Source: Pseudomonas hygromyciniae (GTDB lineage Bacteria; Pseudomonadota; Gammaproteobacteria; Pseudomonadales; Pseudomonadaceae). From it: a stretch of DNA of 64,000 nucleotides. The notes under the pieces are model-generated. The model was not told the origin of the DNA. It made no database searches and was given only the letters and a program-made list of their open reading frames with translations. Every line of letters begins with the position of its first letter. Positions within the stretch are counted from its first letter, which is position 1. A program made the translations under genes and the position numbers. Below are positions 56,918 through 64,000 of this stretch, piece by piece. The DNA lies in the NCBI RefSeq assembly GCF_016925675.1, contig NZ_CP070506.1, forward strand, positions 2,850,501-2,914,500. The letters are read 5' to 3'.

Positions 56918-57032
56918 GTGATGGGTTCCGATGGCTGAAAGATCGGCCAAGAGTTCGGTTTTTACCCCGTCCCGTCAAGGGGAGTACTCCAATAGGGGAA
57001 TTGGCCGGTGCAGTGGCAACCCCTACATTCCC

Positions 57033-57132
57033 TGTAGGAGCGAGCTTGCTCGCGAAAAGCCTGAGCGCGCTGCGGTTACCCAGTCAGCACGCGTTTGCGT
57101 TGACGTCTTTCGCGAGCAAGCTAGCTCCTACA
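57033..57132. repeat. REP doublet in the luxR-permease gap
   Basis: Inverted TGTAGGAGCGAGCTTGCTCG and its complement (TAGCTCCTACA end at 57132) enclose a 60-base spacer with secondary pairing. This is a different REP class from the other elements in the window. It lies in the divergent promoter region. Confidence 0.8.
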
Positions 57133-57206
57133 CAACAATTCGAAATTTCCCGGCGTCCCTTTTTTCGTTTCTGCCTCAAACCAAGAATAAACAAGAGGAT
57201 AACGAT

Positions 57207-58570
57207 ATGAGCACAACCCCCGCGCCTGACGGCGTGCTGAAACCTACCTTGAGTGTGTTCGATGTGGTGGCCATTACTGTTTCGGCGGTGACTCCGGCCA
57301 GTTCCGTGTTTGTCATTGCGCCGTTTGCGATCCAGCAAGCCGGCAGTGGCGTGTTCCTGGCGTTTGTGATGGCCGGGTTACTGGCGTTGATGTTCGCCTT
57401 TTGCTACCCGAACTGGGGCGCGCCCATAACAGCGCGGGTGGCGAGTATGTGTACGCCAAGCGGGTGTTCGGCGGAATGGCGGGCTACGCGACCTTCCTCA
57501 CCGTACTGGTGATGTTGCTGTTTATCCCGCCGGTACTGGCCACCGGTGCGGCGACGTACCTCAATAATGCCCTGGGCACCAAGTTCGACTCACAAACCGT
57601 GGCCCTGGTGATTGTGGTGTGCAGTTACGCCCTGGGCATCCTCAATATCAAGCTCAATGCCTGGATCACCGGCACCTGCCTGTTGCTGGAAGTGGCGGCG
57701 TTGCTGGTGATCGTGTTTATCGGCTTTGGCAACCCGGTGCAGCCGGCCAGTGTGCTGTTCCAGCCGCAAATCGTCGAAAACGGTGTATTGCATTTGGCGC
57801 CCTGGGCCCTGGTGATCGGCGCGGTGGGCATCGGCCTGTTCTCGTTCAACGGCTATGGCCCGGCGGTGTTGTTGGCCGAAGACATGAAGTGCGGTGGCAA
57901 GGGCGTGCACAAGGCGGTGCTGTGGTCCCTGGGCCTGGTGGTGGTGATCGAGTTGGTACCAATTACCGCACTGTTGATCGGTGCCCCATCCCTCAGTGAG
58001 ATGATCAGCAGCCCGGATCCCATCGGTTACCTGCTGACCAGTCATGGCAATGAAACCCTGTCGCGGCTGGTCAGTGCCGGGATCTTCCTCTCAGTGTTCA
58101 ACGCCATCGTTGCCATCGTTATCCAGATCGGCCGGGTCGTGTTCAGCAGTGGCCGCGATGCGCTGTGGACGCCGACCATCAATAAACTCTTCACCCGTAT
58201 CCACCCGCGCTGGGATTCGCCATGGCTGGCCACGCTGTTCCTGGCGATCCCTTCGGCACTGCTCAGCTTCAGCTCCAACCTGGCGGACCTGACGTCCTTC
58301 AGTGTGTTGTTGATCATGCTGGTGTACCTGATCGTCGCCCTGAGTGCGCTGATGAGCCGGGTGCTGCTGCGCGACCGCGAGCACCCGTACCGCATGCCCC
58401 TGTGGCCGGTGCCGGCGTTGCTGGCGGTGGCGGGCGCGGGTTATCTGTTGTTTACCTTGTTTATCGCGGCGTCCATGCGCGACATCATGATTATCATCGG
58501 CCTGCTGGCCTTGTCGGTGATCCTCTATTGCATCAGCGGCCGGACGAGTCCGGCGTTCCAGAAACTGTAA
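57207..58570 (+). pseudogene. APC superfamily amino acid/amine permease, frameshifted
   Basis: A twelve-helix APC permease starting MSTTPAPDGVLKPTLSVFDV (AGAGGAT site). The frame breaks in the conserved loop of helix 2-3 near 57405. One base is missing after TTTTGCTAC; with a G it would read FCYAELGRAHNSAGGEYVYA and continue to the end (SGRTSPAFQKL), about 454 residues. All later helices are in frame. It would import an amino acid or amine through the inner membrane. It is followed nine bases later by the P1 peptidase gene, so peptide products and transport may be linked. Confidence 0.88.
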
Positions 58571-58579
58571 GGAGTGGTT

Positions 58580-59674
58580 ATGCGCGCACGTCAATTGGGC
58601 ATTACGTTGGGGTTGGGCACACCCGGCGAATTGAATGCGATTACCGACGTCCCCGGGGTTCGGGTCGGCCACAGCACGCTCAAGGAGCAGATCGATGGCA
58701 AGCAGGTACGCACCGGGGTCACGCTGATCCAGCCGCGGGCCGGTGCTGCGCGGCTACAGCCGTGCTTCGCCGGGTATCACGTGCTCAACGGCAATGGCGA
58801 CGCCACCGGCCTGGAATGGATCAGCGAAGCCGGGCTGCTGACCACGCCGCTGGCGATCACCAACACCCACAGTATGGGCATTGTGCGTGACACCCTGATT
58901 GCCCTGGAGCGCGACAGCCTGGCTGACCCGGCGGTGTACTGGTGCATGCCGGTGGTGATGGAGACCTATGACGGCCTGCTCAACGATATCTGGGGCCAGC
59001 ACATCGGTCCCGAGCATGTGCTCCAGGCCATGGCCAATGCAGAATCCGGCCCGGTGCAGGAAGGCGCCGTCGGCGGCGGCACCGGGATGATCTGCCATGA
59101 GTTCAAGGGCGGCATTGGCAGCGCCTCGCGCAAGTTGCCGGCGGAGCAGGGCGGCTGGACCGTTGGCGTGCTGGTGCAGGCCAACCACGGCAAGCGCCAG
59201 GAACTGCGGGTGGATGGCTACCCGGTGGGGCGGCACTTGATGGAAATTGCCTCGCCGTTTGCCGAGCGTGGCACCCCAGGCATGGGCTCCATCGTGGTGA
59301 TCATCGCCACCGATGCGCCATTGCTGCCGCACCAGTGCCAGCGCCTGGCGCAACGCGCCTCCATCGGTATTGCCCGCACCGGCGGCGGTACCGAGGATTC
59401 CAGTGGCGACTTGTTCCTGGCGTTTGCCACCGGCAATCATGACCTGCCGCCTGCGGATTACGGGCGCAAGGACTTGCCCCTGAGTACGGCGTTGAGCATG
59501 GTCAACAATGATCATATTTCACCGTTGTTCAGTGCCGCGGCCGAGGCGGTGGAAGAGGCGATCATCAACGCGATCCTCGCCGGGGAAGACATGACCACCG
59601 CCGATGGCGTGCTGGTGCCGGGCCTGGATGGGCAGACGCTGCTGGAGGCAATGCGCCAGACAGGCTGGCGCTAA
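58580..59674 (+). CDS. P1 family aminopeptidase (DmpA/BapA-like)
   Basis: A 364-residue N-terminal-nucleophile peptidase of the DmpA type. It opens ARQLGITLGLGTPGELNAIT with DVPGVRVGHSTL. The autoprocessing site is Gly236-Ser237 in GTPGMGSIVVII; cleavage would free Ser237 as the nucleophile. Relatives remove N-terminal amino acids, some with beta-amino or D-residue preference. The start at 58580 has a GGAG site; the gene follows the permease by nine bases. No signal peptide, so it is cytoplasmic. Confidence 0.94.
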   Translation: MRARQLGITLGLGTPGELNAITDVPGVRVGHSTLKEQIDGKQVRTGVTLIQPRAGAARLQPCFAGYHVLNGNGDATGLEWISEAGLLTTPLAITNTHSMGIVRDTLIALERDSLADPAVYWCMPVVMETYDGLLNDIWGQHIGPEHVLQAMANAESGPVQEGAVGGGTGMICHEFKGGIGSASRKLPAEQGGWTVGVLVQANHGKRQELRVDGYPVGRHLMEIASPFAERGTPGMGSIVVIIATDAPLLPHQCQRLAQRASIGIARTGGGTEDSSGDLFLAFATGNHDLPPADYGRKDLPLSTALSMVNNDHISPLFSAAAEAVEEAIINAILAGEDMTTADGVLVPGLDGQTLLEAMRQTGWR

Positions 59675-59701
59675 AGGGGTGAGGCGCGGCTGTGTCTGTG
59701 T

Positions 59702-59837
59702 CTGTGGCGAGCGGGCTTGCCCCGCGCTGGGTTGCGCAGCAGCCCCAATAGGACTTCCACGGACGTTCAGGTAAACCGCAGTGCCTGCTTTTAGGGCTGC
59801 TACGCACCCCAGCGCGGGGCAAGCCCGCTCGCCACAG
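59702..59837. repeat. REPIN between the P1 peptidase and aprA
   Basis: Arms 59702-59746 and 59793-59837 (CTGTGGCGAGCGGGCTTGCC and complement, with the GCGCAGCAGCCCC extension; the right arm has two mismatches there). Same class as the element at 51459. Confidence 0.85.
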
Positions 59838-60194
59838 GATGTATTGTTGTTAATGACACGGTGACACTTTTAAATTGGAGCCCAATCAATTAATTGGATC
59901 CATTTAATATTAAAGTGTGACCTGTCTGGCATTTAATCATTTAGCACTATTTAATATTTAAATAACCAACTTCCCGGTATCCCGTCTAAAAAAAAGAATA
60001 TAAACACTTATTGCCCAGTGTTTGCAGGCGTTATTCCCTTCGTGCACTTTTCCAGCAAAAAAAATACTGGACGTGTGATTTCGAATTGTGTCAGTTTTCT
60101 TTCGCCTTCATAAGAGGCGAGTGATAGGACGATCTCGCCAGAGAGCGTCATATCGGACAAAAACTGTTCCACTTGCAAACAAGGAAGTACGTTT
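59838..60194. promoter_or_regulatory. aprA promoter and leader region
   Basis: A 357-base very AT-rich gap unlike the rest of the flank. It contains an imperfect dyad with GTGACACTTTTAAAT and TTAAAGTGTGAC arms around 59861-59921, and a further small dyad CCAAT...ATTGG within it. The last 80 bases hold several unpaired GGA elements (for example near 60126 and 60153) and a Rsm-type site at the ribosome-binding position. It should contain the protease promoter and a post-transcriptionally controlled leader. Confidence 0.6.
60179..60189 (+). promoter_or_regulatory. Putative RsmA/RsmE binding site at the aprA Shine-Dalgarno
   Basis: ACAAGGAAGTA fits the ACANGGANGU consensus of RsmA/RsmE proteins and includes the GGAAG ribosome site, with the ATG five bases after it. 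Exoprotease genes of this group are known targets of Gac/Rsm control, so binding here would block translation until RsmX/Y/Z RNAs titrate the protein. Confidence 0.6.
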
Positions 60195-61643
60195 ATGTCG
60201 AAAGTAAAAGACAAAGCTATTGTCTCGGCAGCTCAAGCAAGTAGTGCCTATTCACAAATCGATAGCTTTAGCCATTTGTACGACCGTGGCGGCAACCTCA
60301 CGGTCAATGGCAAACCTTCGTTCTCTGTCGACCAGGCAGCCGACCATTTGCTGCGCGAAAACGCGGCATACCGGGACGTTGACGGCAACGGCAGAATCGA
60401 TCTGACCTACACCTTCCTGACCTCGGCTTCCTCGGCAACCATGAACAAGCATGGCATCTCCGGGTTCAGCCAGTTCAGCAACCTGCAAAAAGGCCAGGCC
60501 GTACTGGCCATGCAATCCTGGGCCGACGTGGCCAATGTCACCTTCACCGAGAAAGCCTCGGGCGGTGACTTCCACATGACCTTCGGCAACTACAGCGCAG
60601 GCCAGGACGGCGCCGCCGCCTTTGCCTACCTGCCCGGCACCAATGAGAAGTACCACACGAGCGGCACGGATGGCACCTCGTGGTACCTGATCAACAACAG
60701 CTACACCGCCAACATCAACCCTGGCCTGAACAACTACGGGCGCCAGACCCTGACCCACGAGATCGGCCATACCCTGGGCCTGGATCACCCTGGCGACTAC
60801 AACGCCGGGACCGGCAACCCGTCTTACAAAGATGCGGACTACGGCCAGGACACCCGTGGCTACAGCGTGATGAGCTACTGGGGTGAAAACAACACCAACC
60901 AGAACTTCACCAAAGGCGGGGTAGAGGCCTATGCGTCCGGCCCGCTGATCGATGATATCGCGGCGATCCAGAAGCTCTACGGTGCCAACTACAACACCCG
61001 TGCCGGTGACACCACCTACGGTTTCAACTCCAACACCGGGCGTGATCACCTCAGCGCCACTTCCAATGCCGACAAGCTGGTGTTCTCGGTGTGGGACGGT
61101 GGCGGCAACGACACCCTGGACTTCTCCGGCTTTACCCAGAACCAGAAAATCAACCTCAACGAGACGTCGTTCTCCGACGTGGGCGGCCTGGTGGGTAACG
61201 TGTCGATTGCCCAGGGCGTGACCGTGGAAAACGCCTTTGGCGGTTCGGGCAACGACCTGCTGATCGGCAACGCAGTGGCCAACACCCTCAAGGGTGGTGC
61301 CGGTAACGACCTGATCTACGGCGGTGGCGGGGCCGACAAGCTATGGGGCGGCGCGGGCTCGGACACCTTTGTGTTTGGTGCCAGCTCTGATTCCCGGCCA
61401 GGTGCGGCGGACCAGATCCTTGACTTCACCTCGGGTTCGGACAAGATCGACCTGACCGGCATCACCAAAGGCGGTGGCCTGCATTTCGTCAACGCCTTTA
61501 CTGGTGCTGCCGGTGATGCTGTGTTGACCTATGCCTCGGGTACCAACCTGGGCACGTTGGCGGTGGACTTTTCCGGGCACGGCGTGGCGGATTTCCTCGT
61601 CACCACCGTAGGCCAGGCGGCCTATAGCGATATCGTGGCTTGA
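60195..61643 (+). CDS. aprA: Alkaline metalloprotease AprA (serralysin)
   Basis: Secreted zinc protease, 482 residues, with no N-terminal signal peptide; it is exported by a type I system through its C-terminus. Zinc site [11 protein letters not shown] starts at His188 (ligands His188, His192, His198; catalytic Glu189). The Met-turn is in [13 protein letters not shown] calcium repeats follow ([34 protein letters not shown]). The C-terminus ends in hydrophobic YSDIVA, as needed for AprD recognition. It is followed by its inhibitor and secretion genes and is probably under Gac/Rsm control. In milk-spoiling strains this enzyme is called AprX. Confidence 0.98.
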   Translation: MSKVKDKAIVSAAQASSAYSQIDSFSHLYDRGGNLTVNGKPSFSVDQAADHLLRENAAYRDVDGNGRIDLTYTFLTSASSATMNKHGISGFSQFSNLQKGQAVLAMQSWADVANVTFTEKASGGDFHMTFGNYSAGQDGAAAFAYLPGTNEKYHTSGTDGTSWYLINNSYTANINPGLNNYGRQTLTHEIGHTLGLDHPGDYNAGTGNPSYKDADYGQDTRGYSVMSYWGENNTNQNFTKGGVEAYASGPLIDDIAAIQKLYGANYNTRAGDTTYGFNSNTGRDHLSATSNADKLVFSVWDGGGNDTLDFSGFTQNQKINLNETSFSDVGGLVGNVSIAQGVTVENAFGGSGNDLLIGNAVANTLKGGAGNDLIYGGGGADKLWGGAGSDTFVFGASSDSRPGAADQILDFTSGSDKIDLTGITKGGGLHFVNAFTGAAGDAVLTYASGTNLGTLAVDFSGHGVADFLVTTVGQAAYSDIVA

Positions 61644-61716
61644 TCAAGGCGTAGGACCTGTGGTGAGCGGGGTTTGTTGTTGTGGGAGGGCTTGTTTGTT
61701 GTGGCAATGGGGCTTG

Positions 61717-61814
61717 TTGTGGCGAGCGGGCTTGCCCCGCGCTGGGGCGCGAAGCGGCCCTAAAAAATGGGACTGCTACGCCGTCCAACCGGGGGACAAG
61801 CCCCCTCGCCACAA
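61717..61814. repeat. Chimeric REP doublet between aprA and aprI
   Basis: The left half is TTGTGGCGAGCGGGCTTGCC followed by CCGCGCTGGG. The right half is the complement of a different variant, ACCGGGGGACAAGCCCCCTC plus GCCACAA. The outer GTGGCGAG/CTCGCCAC parts pair but the inner cores differ, so the two arms come from different REP subtypes. Partial copies lie at 61671-61715. Confidence 0.7.
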
Positions 61815-61864
61815 CAAGCCCCGCTCACCACAACAGCCTCGCTCATCGCAAACAGGTAACGGTG

Positions 61865-62233
61865 ATGACTATTTTTCGTAACGCAACCGCCTGGTTGATC
61901 CCGGCGTTGCTCGTGTCGGCAGGAGCCCACGCAATGGCAAGCAGCCTTGTTTTACCCAGCACCGATCAACTGGCTGGACACTGGCAACTGCGCCAGCAGG
62001 AGCAGGTCTGCGAGCTGGATCTGATCGCCCAACCCAACAGCCTGGCCGGTGATATTGATTGTGCGCAACAGTGGCTGGGGCAAAAACCCCTGACCTGGTT
62101 ACCCACCCCGGACGGTATCTGGCTGATGAATGCCGAGGGCACCGGTATAACCCATTTGAATCGGCAGAAAGAAGGCGAATATACCGCGCGTTCTGCTTCT
62201 GGATTAGAGCTGTTACTGCAACGCACACAATAA
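61865..62233 (+). CDS. aprI: Alkaline protease inhibitor AprI
   Basis: A 122-residue periplasmic inhibitor of AprA. A signal peptide (FRNATAWLIPALLVSAGAHA, cleavage after AHA) is followed by a mature domain starting MASSLVLPSTDQLAGHWQLR. In the serralysin inhibitor family this N-terminal trunk enters the protease active cleft. Two cysteines (VCELD and DIDCAQQW) would form the family disulfide. The start at 61865 is preceded by GGTAACGGTG. It lies downstream of aprA and upstream of aprD, the usual order in the P. fluorescens group. Confidence 0.94.
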   Translation: MTIFRNATAWLIPALLVSAGAHAMASSLVLPSTDQLAGHWQLRQQEQVCELDLIAQPNSLAGDIDCAQQWLGQKPLTWLPTPDGIWLMNAEGTGITHLNRQKEGEYTARSASGLELLLQRTQ

Positions 62234-62410
62234 TCAAGTAATGCGGTTATAGGCTTATAACTGCCAGATATAGATGTATTTGTTGGTCGCGACCTATATC
62301 GGCCTGTCACTTCCAACATATCAAGCACTATTGAAATAGTTGCCCGCCCCCTTGTTTGGGGCGCTCGGCAGACTATTGCGCGTATTTCAGCTCAGGGAAG
62401 ATCAGGCAAC

Positions 62411-64000
62411 ATGGCGAAGACCACTCCCACTGCTCCACTGTTTAAAGCCCTCGGCGATTATAAAAGTATCCTGATCAGCGTCGGTTGCTTCACTGCGTTG
62501 ATCAATCTGCTGATGCTGGTGCCGTCCATTTATATGCTGCAAGTCTATGACCGGGTACTGTCATCGCAGAACGAAACCACCTTGGTGATGTTGACCCTGA
62601 TGGTGGTGGGGTTCTTCGCCTTTATCGGCACCCTGGAAGTGGTGCGCAGCTTTATCGTGATCCGCATCGGCAGCCAGTTGGAGCGTCGGTTCAACCTGCA
62701 GGTCTACAAGGCCGCCTTCGAGCGCAACCTGCAACAGGGCGAAGGTCACGCCGGGCAATCCTTGGGGGATTTGACCCATATCCGCCAGTTCCTCACCGGG
62801 CCGGCGTTGTTTGCGTTCTTCGATGCGCCGTGGTTCCCGATCTACTTGCTGGTGATCTTCCTGTTTAACGTGTGGCTTGGGGTGTTGGCCACGGCTGGGG
62901 CTGTGCTGTTGATTGCGCTGGCATGCCTTAACGAATACCTCACCAAAAAGCCGTTGCGCGAAGCCAGCGGCTACTCGCAACAGTCCACCCAATTGGCCAC
63001 CAGCCACTTGCACAATGCCGAGACTATCCAGGCCATGGGCATGCTGGGGGCGCTGCGCGCTCGTTGGTTCCAGGTGCATTCGCGGTTTCTCGGCTTGCAG
63101 AACCAGGCCAGCGACACCGGTTCGGTGATCAGCTCCCTGAGCAAGTCCTTGCGCCTGCTCCTGCAATCGCTGGTGCTGGGGCTCGGTGCCTTGTTGGTGA
63201 TCAAGGGCCAGATGACCGCCGGGATGATGATTGCCGGGACCATCCTGATGGGCCGAGTGTTGAGTCCCATCGACCAGTTGATTGCCGTATGGAAGCAATG
63301 GAGCTCGGCCAAGCTGGCCTACCAGCGCCTGGATGAGCTGTTGCAGGCGTTCCCGCCCGGGGCGCAGGCCATGGCGTTGCCGCCGCCCAAGGGCCAGGTG
63401 AGTTTCGAGCAGGTCAGCGCCGGCCCTCCGGGGCGGCGCGTAGCCACCTTGCATCAGGTCAGTTTCAACCTCGCGGCCGGTGAAGTGCTGGGGGTGTTGG
63501 GGGCTTCCGGGTCCGGCAAATCGACCCTGGCGCGGGTGCTGGTGGGCGTGTGGCCAACCCTGGCTGGCACGGTGCGCCTGGACGGTGCCGATATCCATCG
63601 CTGGGACCGCGACGACCTCGGCCCCCATATCGGTTACTTGCCCCAGGACATCGAACTGTTCAGCGGCAGCATCGCCGACAACATCGCGCGTTTTCGCCAG
63701 GCTGACCCGGAGCGGGTGGTGCAGGCCGCCCAGCAAGCCGGGGTGCATGACCTGATTCTTCGCTTGCCCCAAGGCTACGACACGGTGTTGGGCGACGACG
63801 GCAGCGGCCTGTCTGGCGGGCAGAAACAACGGGTGGCCCTGGCCCGTGCGCTGTATGGCGGGCCGCGCCTGATTGTGCTCGACGAACCCAATTCCAACCT
63901 CGACACCGTGGGCGAGGCCGCTTTGGCCAGCGCCATCATGCAGATGAAAGCCCAGGGCAGCAGCGTGATCCTGGTGACCCACCGCTCTTCGGCGCTGGCC
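62411..64000 (+). CDS. aprD: Type I secretion ABC transporter AprD (3' end outside window)
   Basis: ATPase/permease of the AprDEF alkaline protease secretion system, inner membrane; 530 codons are present and the frame is still open at the window end. The N-terminal membrane half starts MAKTTPTAPLFKALGDYKSI, with helices from about residue 20. The nucleotide-binding domain has Walker A GASGSGKST, signature LSGGQKQR, Walker B LIVLDEPNSNLD and the H-loop VTHRSS. It exports AprA together with AprE and outer-membrane AprF, which should follow. Confidence 0.97.
   Translation, partial: MAKTTPTAPLFKALGDYKSILISVGCFTALINLLMLVPSIYMLQVYDRVLSSQNETTLVMLTLMVVGFFAFIGTLEVVRSFIVIRIGSQLERRFNLQVYKAAFERNLQQGEGHAGQSLGDLTHIRQFLTGPALFAFFDAPWFPIYLLVIFLFNVWLGVLATAGAVLLIALACLNEYLTKKPLREASGYSQQSTQLATSHLHNAETIQAMGMLGALRARWFQVHSRFLGLQNQASDTGSVISSLSKSLRLLLQSLVLGLGALLVIKGQMTAGMMIAGTILMGRVLSPIDQLIAVWKQWSSAKLAYQRLDELLQAFPPGAQAMALPPPKGQVSFEQVSAGPPGRRVATLHQVSFNLAAGEVLGVLGASGSGKSTLARVLVGVWPTLAGTVRLDGADIHRWDRDDLGPHIGYLPQDIELFSGSIADNIARFRQADPERVVQAAQQAGVHDLILRLPQGYDTVLGDDGSGLSGGQKQRVALARALYGGPRLIVLDEPNSNLDTVGEAALASAIMQMKAQGSSVILVTHRSSALA

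Noticed and set aside
62561-63982. 473-codon minus-strand open frame opposite aprD
   Set aside because: It is His/Gln/Gly-rich shadow coding of a high-GC gene; the plus strand has every ABC transporter motif in one uninterrupted frame.
1-64000. CRISPR array
   Set aside because: No series of short regularly spaced repeats was seen; the only repeated units are REP/REPIN elements, the island repeats and the 21-bp tandem repeat.

Overview
The window is chromosomal DNA from a Pseudomonas of the P. fluorescens group. The evidence is the aprA-aprI-aprD alkaline protease locus at the right end, REP/REPIN repeats of the kind known from P. fluorescens, a DUF1652 gene, high GC and strong Shine-Dalgarno sites. 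No tRNA, rRNA or CRISPR array was seen.

Bases 1-12661 hold a complete aldoxime/nitrile degradation locus resembling the P. chlororaphis B23 cluster. Its order on the minus strand is aldoxime dehydratase (oxdA), outer-membrane channel-like protein, amidase, Fe-type nitrile hydratase alpha and beta, a P47K-type activator, a PAS-PAS chemoreceptor, an acyl-CoA synthetase and a TetR regulator. An AraC-type regulator (nhpR-like) is divergent from oxdA, and a tandem 21-bp repeat in the gap is a candidate operator. Together the enzymes would carry R-CH=NOH through nitrile, amide and acid to acyl-CoA. Bases 12.7-20.7 kb are ordinary accessory metabolism and regulation: a zinc alcohol dehydrogenase, Lrp, GGDEF, LysR, EamA, SDR, AraC and MFS genes.

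Bases 22491-40473 are a genomic island bounded by 166-bp imperfect direct repeats. The left repeat duplicates the 3' end of the lysR gene whose true 3' end lies in the right repeat. Cargo comprises a 1221-residue protein of unknown function with a possible nuclease-like C-terminus; an IS3-family element; an ABC three-component (ABC-3C-like) conflict system whose ATPase has lost its C-terminus at the IS; and a second operon of AddB-like nuclease, AddA-like helicase-nuclease and a phospholipase-D-fold protein, a candidate defence module. No integrase was found.

The right flank (40.4-64 kb) is core-like. It contains a LysR/oxidoreductase pair, an unknown PP-loop-like protein with a MocR regulator, pgm, pirin, a UvrD-type helicase, a set of polyamine-type oxidase, cupin, binding-protein, permease and P1-peptidase genes, and the aprA operon cut by the window end.

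About twelve single-base frameshifts interrupt otherwise well conserved genes (pgm, the helicase, a permease, two lysR, eamA, addB-like, the ABC-3C ATPase, the IS transposase). Most lie in short homopolymers, and pgm and the helicase are housekeeping-like. I therefore think most are sequencing or assembly errors; the genes are reported as frameshifted with the likely intact product stated.
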